DNA from: Alectoria sarmentosa
Lineage: Eukaryota > Ascomycota > Lecanoromycetes > Lecanorales > Parmeliaceae
Length of the DNA: 44,533 bases
Direction of reading: 5' to 3'
Assembly: GCA_009733775.1 (NCBI GenBank)
Contig: WOGZ01000275.1
Location: 1-44,533, forward strand
Shown here: positions 30,722 to 41,254 of the stretch, piece after piece
Position numbering within the stretch: position 1 is the stretch's first letter
Layout of the letters: each line of letters starts with the position of its first letter
Translations under genes and position numbers: made by a program
The notes under the pieces: model-generated
What the model saw: only the letters and a program-made list of their open reading frames with translations
Databases searched by the model: none
Told to the model about the DNA's origin: nothing

Positions 30722-33316
30722 TCACGCAACAATGAATGTCTCGCTTCCCCACCCATACTTCCTCGTCAACCTACTAGCGTATCGTCTCAGATTTGCAAAC
30801 GGGATCTCCCCCGTGGGATGAGGCTCATGAAACGTGATTGGCGAATCCCTTTTCCACGTAGGTTCGAAGTACCACGCAGAACCATCGAGACTCCTAATGT
30901 CAAAGTCGAGCTTGTAGAACGCATGCACGAATTCCTTCCATACGATCTTGCCGGTTGTGCGTTCCTGGGTAGATGACGGGAATAGGGCGGACATGACTTT
31001 GTAAGCTCGGTTGGATAGCTTGAATGTTTTGGCACCTGGCGGAGATGGGTCTTCGGGCTCGGCGAAAGAAGTCTGGGTGAGACCCCTAGACGGGTCTGCT
31101 TCACCGCGGGTCTTGAGCTTGGCTTTCATTTGTGTTGTAAGAGGCAGCACCGGCTCTTCCTGTGGCTGTGTTGAGTGGAAAGGGTCCGCATGCAATGGGG
31201 CATCAGTTGACAATGACGCTTTCGCAGTAGCGACTCTTTCTGGAGCTTGCCAGGGCGGCGTTCGCTGGAGTCCGCGAGCAGTGATCTTATTCTGCATCAA
31301 ATGGTGCAGTGTATTGCCACAACGAGTGATGAAGTGGTCGTCTACGCGTTGCCAAAATTCGTCAAGCTTTTCTTCTTCAAAGCGCATCTTTTCAACAGTC
31401 TGCTGCGTCCGTTTTTTGCTCGAGGGATAATCGAATCGTGATATTGGCGTCGAATATGTGGACAAGTTTGCGTCTTGTAAGATTTTGTGAATTCTGTCTG
31501 AGATATCCGCACATTCCTCGAAATGCTTCGCGCAAGTACTTTCGTATATGGTCGTCTGTATCTTAGGCTGATGCTGATTTATTTGCTGATTTATCTCGCC
31601 AAAAGCTGCTACTTCTGAAAGCTTTTTCGCCACCGATAGCGTGATGAGAGCTCGTTGAGAGACCTCATCTCGGATCAAATACTCGATCTCGTCCAAGATT
31701 CTAGGAACACCGAGCAGCTGACTGCGGTCATCGTTAAGTACATCGTCGATTAGATTGAGGATTGGAGGTATTCTGGAAGACTTGTCAATGGTACAGACAA
31801 AAGGGTTTGGGCCTTTGATGCTGTAGTATTGTTGCAACGGCTGACTCGCTGCCGCGCTCATTCGGAGATTCATCCTAGCATAATCTTCAGCCATCCTTTC
31901 TACGACGCCGAATTTAGCCAGTGCTTCATGATATTCGTCAGGTAGAGGGCTTGTGGCCGAAATAACAGCCTCGAAGCGAGTCTTCAATCGCTCTAAGCCT
32001 TCCAAGTCAGTCAGCAAAACATCCCATATGACGACGCACTTGTACACATCCTCGATAACATTCCGGCATGCCTCTTGAAGGCTGTGCATCTCCATCTTAA
32101 GATGGACGCTCCTTGTCATGTCGCCCGGGCATGCTTTCCGTGCCAATTCGCAGTTCTCTTGATATCGATCCTGTAGCATTTCCTGGAAATACGCTGGATC
32201 TTCACGTATAGCCCATAGCTCGTCTTCGGCCTCGTCTCGTTTTGCGGCAGCTAATCTCCGAAGACGTTCAACAGCAAATTGTTGCGGAACTCGATACGCA
32301 GCCTCGGTATTGGCTTCCATCATCGAACGCCATTCCGTGGCTTCAGACCCAGCAGGCTCCTTGTTCACACTCCACGAACTGAGTGGAGTAGCTACCATTA
32401 CGTCCATCGCTTCGTCGCTCAAATCCATGTCCTGCAAGAGGAGCTCCGTGCATCGGACAAGAAATGACATGAGCTTGTCTTGTATCTCCAGGAGCAATAA
32501 TCCTTCGCCGAGATGAAAGCCCCTCCCCACGTACATATCTTGAGCAGCGTCTTTATTCTGGCTCCAAGATACAATGGTTCCATATGTATATCTTGTGCTC
32601 TGGCCGGTCAGTAGCATTGAGTGACCAACCACACGGGGTACATGAACAGCTTGAACGGTGTTGGCCATAATAGATGTGCTGGAGTCCGACCACGCGAACA
32701 CATCCGGTGTGTGTTGTGAACGAGCATCGAGTAGCAGCATAAGGTTCTTGGGCGTGCTCAAGTCTTCGAGGTTGACGTATGGTAGTAAGTATGCGTCTCT
32801 TTGTCGGAATTCTTTCAAGCCGCGTCTGTAAGCGTTGAAGTCTGGGCGGTGGACTTGGGACATGCCGGGCCATGCTTCAAGTAGTAGCTTCTTTCTCTTG
32901 GGTACCGTCCTTTTCATCCAACGACTTGATAATGTAGTAGCGTAGGCACCGACTATCTTTTCCAATCGACCAAAGTTGTCGAAGATCCGCTGAACTTTTT
33001 GAGGCGCTTCCCGCCTCGCGGTCGTAATAGTCCTGCCACTATCCGGTCTTGCCTCTTCGTATGATTCCATGAGTCTGGTTTCTGTCATGTCTCCTTGACG
33101 CAGATTGTTCCCAGTGATTTGGTCAATGGTACGATATTGAGGGTTCTGGTACAGAGCTGTCATTCCGTCAAGCGCCTGTCTCATTTCTGCCATGCTCATC
33201 ACACCATCTGTCGTGCCTTCTGATAGAGATTTTGTCTCAGGGTCTGAGCGAAGTTCTGCCCCCATCTCTTCCAGATGTTGCAACTGTCGTCCAGCTGCAG
33301 ACAGAAAAGCGTCCAT
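30722..33316 (-). CDS. large conserved fungal protein with HicA-like C-terminus
   Basis: A single 864-codon frame begins at ATG 33316. The central part contains MSQVHRPDFNAYRRGLKEFR, then Y-L-L-P-Y-V-N-L-E-D-L and GRGFHLGEGLLLLEIQDKLM, motifs of a widespread uncharacterised protein family of filamentous ascomycetes. The last 90 residues (G-K-I-V-W-K-E-F, GSAWYFEP, ITFHEPHP, and R-x-x-x-R-L-T-R-K-Y-G-W) resemble the short HicA-type dsRBD-like domain appended to many fungal proteins. Predicted to be soluble, with no signal peptide or membrane helix. Role unknown; a regulatory or RNA-related role is only an inference from the C-terminal fold. It is divergent from the MFS gene at 34674. Confidence 0.88.
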   Translation of the reverse strand: MDAFLSAAGRQLQHLEEMGAELRSDPETKSLSEGTTDGVMSMAEMRQALDGMTALYQNPQYRTIDQITGNNLRQGDMTETRLMESYEEARPDSGRTITTARREAPQKVQRIFDNFGRLEKIVGAYATTLSSRWMKRTVPKRKKLLLEAWPGMSQVHRPDFNAYRRGLKEFRQRDAYLLPYVNLEDLSTPKNLMLLLDARSQHTPDVFAWSDSSTSIMANTVQAVHVPRVVGHSMLLTGQSTRYTYGTIVSWSQNKDAAQDMYVGRGFHLGEGLLLLEIQDKLMSFLVRCTELLLQDMDLSDEAMDVMVATPLSSWSVNKEPAGSEATEWRSMMEANTEAAYRVPQQFAVERLRRLAAAKRDEAEDELWAIREDPAYFQEMLQDRYQENCELARKACPGDMTRSVHLKMEMHSLQEACRNVIEDVYKCVVIWDVLLTDLEGLERLKTRFEAVISATSPLPDEYHEALAKFGVVERMAEDYARMNLRMSAAASQPLQQYYSIKGPNPFVCTIDKSSRIPPILNLIDDVLNDDRSQLLGVPRILDEIEYLIRDEVSQRALITLSVAKKLSEVAAFGEINQQINQHQPKIQTTIYESTCAKHFEECADISDRIHKILQDANLSTYSTPISRFDYPSSKKRTQQTVEKMRFEEEKLDEFWQRVDDHFITRCGNTLHHLMQNKITARGLQRTPPWQAPERVATAKASLSTDAPLHADPFHSTQPQEEPVLPLTTQMKAKLKTRGEADPSRGLTQTSFAEPEDPSPPGAKTFKLSNRAYKVMSALFPSSTQERTTGKIVWKEFVHAFYKLDFDIRSLDGSAWYFEPTWKRDSPITFHEPHPTGEIPFANLRRYASRLTRKYGWGSETFIVA

Positions 33317-34673
33317 TGTGGTTGCTGATGTGGCACGGCTCCAAGGCTCATGTGGTTGAGCTGTTGTCCTAAGGGATCGATCAACGATGATTCGCGGATG
33401 TAGCTACTAGTGGGCGGATAGTCACGTGACGGATTACGCGGATTTTCGCGTTTTCTTACAACCCACCACTCAAAATGAATTCTAACGCGTTAAATACGCC
33501 TTTAAACATTGTACAACGTAAACACATTCATTTTTAAAAGTTTATATACGATAATGTTATTCTATAAACAAAATAATATCTTAATAAATAAATAAATAAA
33601 ATTGCCCGAGCCGAATTATATCTCGGAATTTGTATTTCTTTTAATTTTATATCTCTGAATTGCATTTTATACCCTTTAATCAAACTTTAAAGGACAACTC
33701 GATAATCTGTCACGGCGTCGAGCACTACAAGAAGATGAAACAGGCAACTTATTTCAGAGCGCATCTGTCAACTGCTACAGCCTCTGACTAGCCAGAAGCT
33801 CCCCAATCCGAACCAACTCTGTTGCAAAGTTCAAGGCCTCATCCACATCCAATATATCTACCCCCGCGACCGCTCTTCCCCTCAAGTTCATCATGGGTAT
33901 TCATCAAAGTTGATAGAGGATCTTCTCAACATCTTTCGTTGTTGGCGCAGCCGTTCATTTCAAACTTTAAGTATTTTCTGATGTGTAGCTGCAGTAAAGA
34001 GATTTTGACGTTGTGTTTGAACCAAAACGAAAGGTTGAAGAAGCATCACCGAATCGTACCCGGATAGAGAATGAGTTTGTAAGGGATTCATGTTTCGAAA
34101 TATGATTCAGTAGTTTGCCCCCCCCCCCAGATAATGAGTCCGATTTGCAATGTGACGAATTGATAAGGCATTCCCACACAGTAGCGCGCTGATTTTTTTG
34201 CAAAGAATCAGGGATGTCTCGAAAAGCACATCTCGTAGGCATTTATGTTCGCTGATGTGCAGTGTGCACAATTTTGCACCGCGCCAGCAAACGGCGTACC
34301 AACTTTTTTCCCACCACCTCTTCCCAATTAGATGCCCGGCAAGACTGTTCACGATAAGACCTTTTTTGGACATTGATATTAACAGGATCTTTTTGACGCT
34401 GCTGGCTCCACCTGATCCAAGATTGCCGCTTGAATTAGGTTTTGCACAGGGTGGGCATGTTACAAGCTTTCCACAATCTGCTCAAAACCGGCAGCCCCAA
34501 TCTCCAAAGCTTCACTTGATAAACCATGATACTGGCCGCCTGTATACGCCTATCTGGCCGATACAGGACGCTAGACTTTAGATGCGACCAGAGTTCCATG
34601 GTCAATGTGTGCCATTCGCAGTGGACAAAGTCTCTCAGACTGGGGTCACAGCAAAACACTCAATCAAACGAAA
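33317..34673. other. divergent intergenic region, AT-rich core
   Basis: 33470-33690 is AT-rich with an (AATA)n run at about 33580-33600; a C-run lies at about 34115-34127. No gene is seen. The region separates divergent genes and should hold both promoters. Confidence 0.5.
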
Positions 34674-36344
34674 ATGTACGCGAGCAATCTGTCGGGCGAA
34701 GGGACTTCGAAGAAATACCAAACGGAGGCCAGAATGCTGTCGTTCGATTTGGATGCTGACAACGAGCAGAGCAGGATCTCCAACAGACCTGGATGGCCAC
34801 GAGCATGGCGCCCATATGCGGCGCTGTTCTCGGGTTTTTGTGGGATGGCGAATTGCTGGTATATTGCCCGAAATCCTCGCGGGATCATCTGCGCTGTTTG
34901 ATGCTGACGGCCGCGCTCGCAGGGGCCTGATAATGAGCTTTGGTACCTTTTTCAGATACTATGACGACAGTCTTCTACTGGAGGCAACCGACACGACCAT
35001 TGGGCTGATCGGGGGTGTTCAAGCATTCATGGTTTTGCTACTCTCGTTCATTGTGGGCCGGCTTCTCGACGCAAAATTCCATAGAGTCATTGTGGGAGTC
35101 GGAGGGTTTCTGACATGGCTGGGGTATTTCTGTCTGAGCTTCAACACTTTACAAGGACCGGAGAATCGGGGTAGTTATGGGTTGATCCTTTTGACTCAGA
35201 GTATCATAGCTGGGGCTGGCATGAGCTGTCTTTTCAGTCACAGCTCCCATTGCGCTATTCAGGTGAGGAAACTGTCAGCTCAATGTCATACTTGGACGCT
35301 GACATTCTTGTTGAGTGGTTTCCACAGCATAAGTACATCGCTGTAGGTATCACTTCAGCCGGAGCTGCCGTTGGTAGGATGGACACTGTCTCCAATGGCA
35401 TGCATTTTCCACTCACCGTATGGTAGGAGGACTTGCTTATCCACTGGCGACCATCTATTTCATCACCGAGCACGGTTTTCCTGCCGGAATTAGGCTCGTT
35501 TCCGCAATCATCGGTGGAGTCTCGGCTATGGGCTTCATCTTCAGTACTTCTAATCCAGCAACGAAGAGGCGGCCGTTGTCTTATGTATTCAAGATGTCCA
35601 CCTGGATTGACGCCAAAGCATTCAAGAACCTTCTTTATCTGACCTACTCGGTGGGCGTAGGCTTCATGTTCTTGGCTTTCTATCCACTCTTGTTCCATAT
35701 CACCGAGTGGGCTGAACGTGAGAGATTTGCAGGTATAAGGGTCGTATGGTTCTTGACTATGGTGAACGGGTAGGTCATGAGGGAAGTTTGGATGTTGCAA
35801 TTTGTCCTAGCCTGACATTGCATAGAAGTAGCATTATTGGGCGCTTGAGTAGTGCGTCGATCGCAAGCGCAAGGTACGACTCTTTTGACCAGAAAAGAAA
35901 GTACTAATGTATCTCAGATGGTCCAATCCTGTCATGACCCACGCTATCAGCTGCTTCGCTGCGGCACTAGTAGTCTTCCTGCTGTGGCCACTCGCTCAAC
36001 AAGAAAGCCACGCCGTTGCATTCTGTGTCCTATTTGGAGTTCTTGGCGGCTCTTTGTTCGGCTTGCCGGCATCCGGTGTTGCCTTTATTCTTCCAAAGCA
36101 GCTTGTTGACTCGCTGGGCGCCTGGACGGGAACAATGTGGGCCTTGAGTTCGGGATTTGCTTTGATTGGGCCACCTATCGTGGGGCAACTTGTCAATCGT
36201 TATTCGATTGAGTCTGTTGGGTACTGGACGGGGGTGAACCTTTTTGTAGCTGGGGCGCTGATATCGGTGGCAGTATGGATGAAACATCTTGAGGATAAGC
36301 GAGAAAGGTCCAAAAATGCGGGGCTGGATATAGGCACAAGTTAG
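34674..36344 (+). CDS. MFS transporter, MCT type, six exons
   Basis: Six exons give 462 aa: 34674-34858, 34923-35262, 35328-35373, 35427-35769, 35826-35873 and 35918-36344. All five introns are GT-AG (64, 65, 53, 56 and 44 nt), and four have good branch sites (GCTGACG, CTGACA, CCTGAC, TACTAAT). Joins restore family motifs: N-C-W-G-L-I-M-S-F-G-T-F at the first, S-A-G-A-A-V-G-G-L-A-Y-P at the third and N-G-S-S-I-I-G-R at the fourth. The N-terminal R-P-G-W-P-R-A-W replaces the usual DGG-x-x-AW. It is a plasma-membrane symporter-like protein of unknown substrate. Summed exon length is a multiple of three with no stop, so the gene appears intact. Confidence 0.82.
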
Positions 36345-37264
36345 GGTTGTCTATCTTCTCAATTGTTCTTGCAGAAGAGCCCGACGCCGAGAAAATGATC
36401 GTGTCTCCTGGACTCGATTATTTGCTCGTGATAGAGATGCTGGCTTGGATCAAGACGGAGACGGATGCTATCGTAAACAATATGGGCATGTCAATCAGTT
36501 CGAGTATTGCCTGGCGAAGACTTTCCTCGGCAACCCTCATATCTGCTAGGGATCACGGACGTACTTTTCCCGCAATCTCAGCTCCACTCACTCAATCACC
36601 ATGCCCAGATCAGTGAGAACCTCCAGAATTAACAGTCAAGGATTCTAGGGAGACCAGAAGGATACGATAAATCTCAGTTCATAACAAGAACAGGCCAAGC
36701 TCAATAACCACTTACAAGTGCTCTTTCTCGGATTTGAATCATAGCAGTACTGCAAAGCCCGAGTGCATCGGGGCCAACTGAATTATTGGTGTTTGAGATT
36801 TGATGAGTGTTTGCCTTACGCGATTGAATTTCATTCAACACACAGGACCAATTTCCATTGCAGACAATGGCATGTCCTTGAGATGGATCTAAACCTGAAG
36901 TTTTGCGAGCTTCGAAGGAACTATGATTCATGCATATTGTACGCTTCATATGGTAGATACCGTCGCTGCGTTTGCCTAGAATAACATTCTCCTGAGAGTG
37001 TCACTCTCCTGACAACACATGACTCATACTTTTCGCGCTAAGCTTGTTTCGCCCTAGCGACAGAACGTCACTTCCCTAAACTGAAAGCTGTCTTGGCCAC
37101 GCCTATGCCTCGTAGGACTTTGGATCTAGAGCTTCAATCCTCTGGTTTTAAGGGTAACGATAGATCACATAGACAACAGCTGCGCTTCTTCCACCGTTGC
37201 AAACAATTGGGCATGGCACCACTCACACACTAAGTCACTCTCACCTTACTCCACCACTTCAACT
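36345..37264. other. intergenic, no gene seen
   Basis: Short frames only. The end (37190-37264) is a CT-rich leader of the next gene, with CACTTCAACT directly before its ATG. Confidence 0.5.
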
Positions 37265-38119
37265 ATGGCGTCCACGGTCTCAAATCTCACTCGCCTGGGC
37301 GATCCGAAACATGGAGGCGCGCTCTTCACTCTTCCTCGTGAAATCCGAGACGAAATTTACCGACTTCTTATCAAAGGGTGTTACCTCATCTATGCTCCCT
37401 TGGTACTTTTGGACAGAGGCAATTTCAGAAGCAGTTTCAGAGACCGTAAACCTAGGGTCCACGAACCTGATTTAACCGTCTTTCGAATCTCACAGGCCAT
37501 TAGCCACGAAGCCCAGGAAATATACTATTCGGAGAGCATCTTTCGGTATGACATACATTTCGCCGTGACCGAGGCACTAAAACCTCCAACTCAGGCTGTG
37601 AATCGTATGAAGAAAGTGGAGATTGATATACGAGGTCTTACGTCGAAAAATTTCCTATACCGGGATGACCACCCTATGTACAAACGTCGTATTGCAGAAA
37701 TTTGTGAGGCTACCATTGATGATTTCATGGGTGCCCAGATCCTTCGCGACACTAATCTTGTTCGTTTTTTCGCTTGCAAACCGGAGATGATCACATCATT
37801 GTCAAGGAACATTCTTCCAAAATTGAGGGCATTCAACGGATTTCGTACAATATTCGTGGAGATTTGGCCTCACAGGATTGCAAAGCAGAAGGAATTGCCT
37901 GAGAATATGGACTCCGACGGGCAGATAACAACAGACTTCGAGCAAATCAGACAGTCCATTAAAGATGCAATGGAGCCCACCTTGGGTCCTGCTACAACTC
38001 GTATCAACGACTTCACAATCTACCTCGAATTCCGCCCACCCCAGCACGTGCCAGCAATCCTCAGAGCCCAGGCTCAAAAGCTAGTACTAGACGCTGAAAG
38101 ATTGGAGCAACGCGGTTGA
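37265..38119 (+). CDS. 2EXR/F-box-like fungal protein
   Basis: An uninterrupted 284-codon frame. After about 20 residues it has FTLPREIRDEIYRLLIKGCY, the Leu-Pro-x-Glu-Ile-Arg-x-x-Ile-Tyr signature of the large 2EXR/DUF7730-type fungal family related to F-boxes. The later ISQAISHEAQEIYYSESIFR (ancestral pattern: hydrophobic, S-x-x-E-A-x-x-x-Y/F-Y) is the second conserved block. The rest is helical and charged. No membrane or secretion signal. These proteins are often numerous and fast-evolving, and specific roles are mostly unknown. The start is well supported by the leader and by the distance to the domain. Confidence 0.85.
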   Translation: MASTVSNLTRLGDPKHGGALFTLPREIRDEIYRLLIKGCYLIYAPLVLLDRGNFRSSFRDRKPRVHEPDLTVFRISQAISHEAQEIYYSESIFRYDIHFAVTEALKPPTQAVNRMKKVEIDIRGLTSKNFLYRDDHPMYKRRIAEICEATIDDFMGAQILRDTNLVRFFACKPEMITSLSRNILPKLRAFNGFRTIFVEIWPHRIAKQKELPENMDSDGQITTDFEQIRQSIKDAMEPTLGPATTRINDFTIYLEFRPPQHVPAILRAQAQKLVLDAERLEQRG

Positions 38120-38913
38120 GCGCAAGACACAGATCGTTCACCCAAGCAAAGAGGTCGCAGTGAAGGATAAAAGTGGTTCATGTATGCGAAAGAGGAACAG
38201 TCATCATCAGCAGTATCAGCAAAGAAATAGAGCAATAGCAAATCTTTAGAGAGTTTCCCAAATCCGAAGATCAGCTCCAATGAATCTCTCTCTTCACGTT
38301 TCCAATCCTTTGACGTAGTCATGGCACTCAATTTAAAGCCAGAGAGCAAAATCTCCTACAAAAGAACCAAAACATGAAAACAAGATTAGCGGTGCATGCA
38401 AAAACTACAATTAGGCCTCATTTCGCTACAGAACACCAGTCTTCTCTGACAAAGAATTCGCATATGCTCGTGATGCAAGACTTACAGAGACCCACCGAAC
38501 AACACAACCAGCCATCACATCCATCATGTCTAGCAAGGCTGTCACACACGCTCGATCCGGGTTTGCATCTGAATACTTATCCCATAAATCCCAGGCTTCA
38601 CTCCTTTGAACGAACCCTCATATAAGACCAGCATGAACCCATTACCTTATGGTGGCGAAGAAACGCCGAAGCCTGTCCAGACGATCTGGCATCTATTTCG
38701 ACTTCCTAGTTCACAAGATCCCGTAGGAAGTTCTTGTTCGTTGCTGTGCCACCGAAATTCAGTTATAGATTTAAGCGGAAAAGGATGATGGCAGGTGTAG
38801 ATTCGAGGAATTCGGGGCGGAATTGCGGGCGGACTTCGGCGAAGAACTTGACGAATATTGGAAAATAAAAAACTATATATATTATCAATTAACGTTCCAT
38901 TTTCAATCTCAAA
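38120..38913. other. intergenic, no gene seen
   Basis: Only short frames. It ends with a TATATATATT stretch (38873-38885) upstream of the tRNA-like sequence, which could serve TFIIIB binding. Confidence 0.45.
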
Positions 38914-39103
38914 GACACTTTGGCCGAGTGGTTAAGGCGATTGAGTAATTCTTTCCAACCGAATCTTCTCCCACTCAGCCTCTAACTCGTTCGCAGCTAG
39001 AATCTCTAGAGCATCAATTTCTTTCGGGAGCGCAGGGCAAGTCAACCGCATCCAAAATTGCATCGATATCTAACAACGAATAGTTCAAATCCTGCAGGTG
39101 TCG
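38914..39103 (+). pseudogene. tRNA-Ser gene interrupted in the middle
   Basis: The 5' part, 38914-38944, is an intact type II tRNA start: acceptor strand GACACTT, A box TGGCCGAGTGG, D arm and ATTGA. The 3' part, 39084-39103, is TTCAAATCC (B-box core), CCTGC, acceptor strand AGGTGTC and discriminator G. The seven acceptor pairs match (one G-T), and A box plus G73 point to serine. Normally about 35 nt lie between these parts; here there are 139. Within them ATTGA finds TCAAT (39014-39018) and CCTGC finds GCAGG (39032-39036) with a plausible variable arm between, so the insert may be two pieces (69 nt at the anticodon loop, 47 nt in the T loop). The anticodon is not readable. Not functional as it stands unless unusually processed. 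Confidence 0.55.
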
Positions 39104-39108
39104 ATATG

Positions 39109-39121
39109 TTTTTGCCTTTTT
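39109..39121 (+). terminator. RNA polymerase III-type T-runs after the tRNA
   Basis: TTTTT at 39109-39113 and again at 39117-39121, 6 and 14 nt after the tRNA end. The position is typical of a Pol III terminator and supports that this was once a real tRNA gene. Confidence 0.45.
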
Positions 39122-39752
39122 ACGACCTTCAGCATGATACCGTATTCTTGCTTCGAGAAGGCGCAAAAGGCCTCTCGAATTTCTCGGGGCAAAGCGGCAG
39201 GCTTGGCTCCCTAAGCTCGCACGGTATATTCTTCCCTAGCGGTCTATATATTCTCTACTAGCTGTCGTAGTTGATCCCTGAGCATACGTTCCTTTGAGTG
39301 GTCCTGCAATTGTTCCTTGAATGCTTATGATAGCATTTGGGAGATTCACGTGCGTCTATCGGGGGACAACAGCGTCGATATGTTGACCTTGGCGAGGGGC
39401 TACTCGTGCCGAGGTAGCGGGGATGGTGGGGTCAGTGCGTAGCAGAACCTCACCGCACAATCGGACGAGCACAACTCCAAGGCCCATTTTTCATTATAGG
39501 TATCAACCTAGATATATCGACAAACCCTCACAATCTGTTCAAGCTCTTTACTTCTGAGTTCCCCAAACGCCGCTTCCACATCTGCCACCATGTCCAACTT
39601 CCCATCCCTTCAACCGGCGCTGACGGTTCTTGTAAATCTCCCGTCTCCCTGTTCTGAATAGAACTTGACTCAATGACCAAATCCAGATGACCATAGGTGA
39701 TATCTCGCCAGTCGGTTTGTCAAGATCCTTACCGAAGCACTCCACTTTCCAA
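39122..39752. other. no gene resolved
   Basis: A minus-strand piece (about 39220-39110) reads ALPREIREAFCAFSKQEYGI and runs toward the tRNA end; it could be part of a relic gene. Otherwise only short frames. Confidence 0.3.
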
Positions 39753-40283
39753 TTAACATTGACATCCAGGCTCGGCCTCCAAGGGCACTCCTCTAGCCAT
39801 CGCCGTACGTCTCACCGCCTTTAAATTTTCTGCTCCTAATAGCCCCAGGCGTTGGTCGATGGCACCGTCAAGTCCGAGCCTAGCTTTAGCCCAGCCATTG
39901 ACGCGACTTGGGTTGGCCAAGGTGCGGATTATATCCATAACGATCCCAGCGGGAAACATATGCGATTGGACGCACATGGTCTTGTCAAGTAAGACTCTGA
40001 GGCTCTCTGGAACGAGTGCCGTATCCTGGCAGGCTCCATTGCTGATGTGGCTTAGAGACAAGAGCGGCGCTATGATATATCTCCATTATGGTGGAGTAGT
40101 AGATATAACGCCCGAGTTAGGAATGATCTTGGGTGGGAGCCCAGACGCGAAGACGACAGCGTTTGGTAATTCTTGTAAGCTTTGCCAAGCGTTTCTTTTC
40201 CCAGCTTTCCCATTCTCCAAAATCCAATTGCGCGTATTGCGCTTCGCTCTTCCCTTCCTGTTGCTGTGCTCATCACCTGACAT
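39753..40283 (-). pseudogene. ORF broken by one in-frame stop, unidentified
   Basis: From ATG 40283 the frame reads through ELPNAVVFASGLPPKIIPNS to a TAA at 40088-40086, then continues in the same frame as WRYIIAPLLSLSHISNGACQ and on to GLLGAENLKAVRRTAMARG, with a stop at 39753. Both halves look like one protein with a single nonsense change. A 40-nt GT-AG segment around the stop (GTTATA...CATAG) is an alternative explanation, but short and with a weak donor. Family not recognised. Confidence 0.35.
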
Positions 40284-40516
40284 CGTTCAGTCATCGAGAT
40301 GAAATTCGAGACCGGAGACGAGAAGCTGAAAGACCTCGAAACCGGAGTCTTCGTAGGGGCGGGCCGTTTTATCGTTGAGAAGGGAAAGCCAACAGTGTTG
40401 GAGTATAAGATTAGTAAGGCCGTAAAGGGTGCCTAAAGCCGGTCCGATGATCCCGGCTTGAAGGAATGGATAGCAAGTCGTATGCAGCGTTCTCAACAAA
40501 GCTGGCCCTGTGCATC

Positions 40517-41254
40517 TCATCCATCTCTTTCAATCATAGCTTTGTTCTTCCTTCCCCAACTTCGAAATAGGTCCTTGAACCACTTCAGTCTTATTTCATC
40601 CATCCAAACCTTCGTCTTCGCCGCTCTTGCTCTACCACTCTTCAACCATCCTCTCCACCGTATGCTGCTCCATTGCCAAGATCTAACAAGCCCCCATCCA
40701 GCACATATCAAAAATACCGTACTAAGCACGGCAATTACCACACTCAGAAAAGTCCTCGTACTGACTTTGCACCCCAGCTCATTCCCTCTCAGCTCCCATC
40801 TTTCATCATCCAGCGAGCAAATATTCGGTTTGTAGATCGGAGTGAGTAGTGGCCAGGTAGCTGGGTTAGGCACGCAGGTTGAGGACTGCTTTCGTCAACA
40901 GTTTTCATGAAAAAAGGCGTTGACAGGATGACGGCAGACGTACAATAGCACACCAGCTGCAAGGGTACTTCGAGTGGAGGCAAGAGTAGCAGTCTTGGAG
41001 CCGCCAGCAGTGCGAGAGGAGGTACGCAGGATCGCGTTCTCGATCGTGCGGTATGGTGGTCGCATTAGATACTAGTAGAATCTGCTGATCAACGACGGGT
41101 GTAATCATGACACGATGAACAAAAATGGTCTCCAGAATGGAGATTAAGCAAGTGCCCTTGCTGTAGTGAAGTCCCGCCACTGAGGAAGGTTAGCCGAGTG
41201 ACGTCCAACAAACCAGACGGTAACCACCCTTAGCAGACCGAGCGACTGCGCCAT
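40517..41254 (-). CDS. PSI-like Cys-rich single-pass membrane protein
   Basis: The diagnostic block is HCWRLQDCYSCLHSKYPCSW followed by C-A-I, then an intron (40943-40886: GTACGT donor, TTGAC, GCAG acceptor, 58 nt), then S-S-T-C-V-P-N-P and Y-K-P-N-I-C. Eight spaced Cys in this order match the plexin-semaphorin-integrin-like domain of a conserved fungal family. R-W-E-L-R and G-C-K-V-S-T lead into a membrane helix (FLSVVIAVLSTVFLICAGWG) and a basic cytosolic tail, stop at 40517. The lumenal N-terminus is uncertain: a 16-nt first exon at 41254-41239 plus intron 41238-41180 (CTAAC branch) gives 206 aa in frame; otherwise translation could start at ATG 41108. A clear signal peptide is not seen. 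Function in the family is unknown. Confidence 0.7.

Noticed and set aside
38945..39083. The tRNA insert as an ordinary tRNA intron
   Set aside because: Total length and the break of the T arm do not fit one intron at position 37/38, and no proper anticodon loop can be read.
39084..39103. The tRNA 3' half as a retrotransposon primer-binding site
   Set aside because: The complement lacks the TGG expected before the acceptor complement, and no LTR or retroelement coding sequence is nearby.
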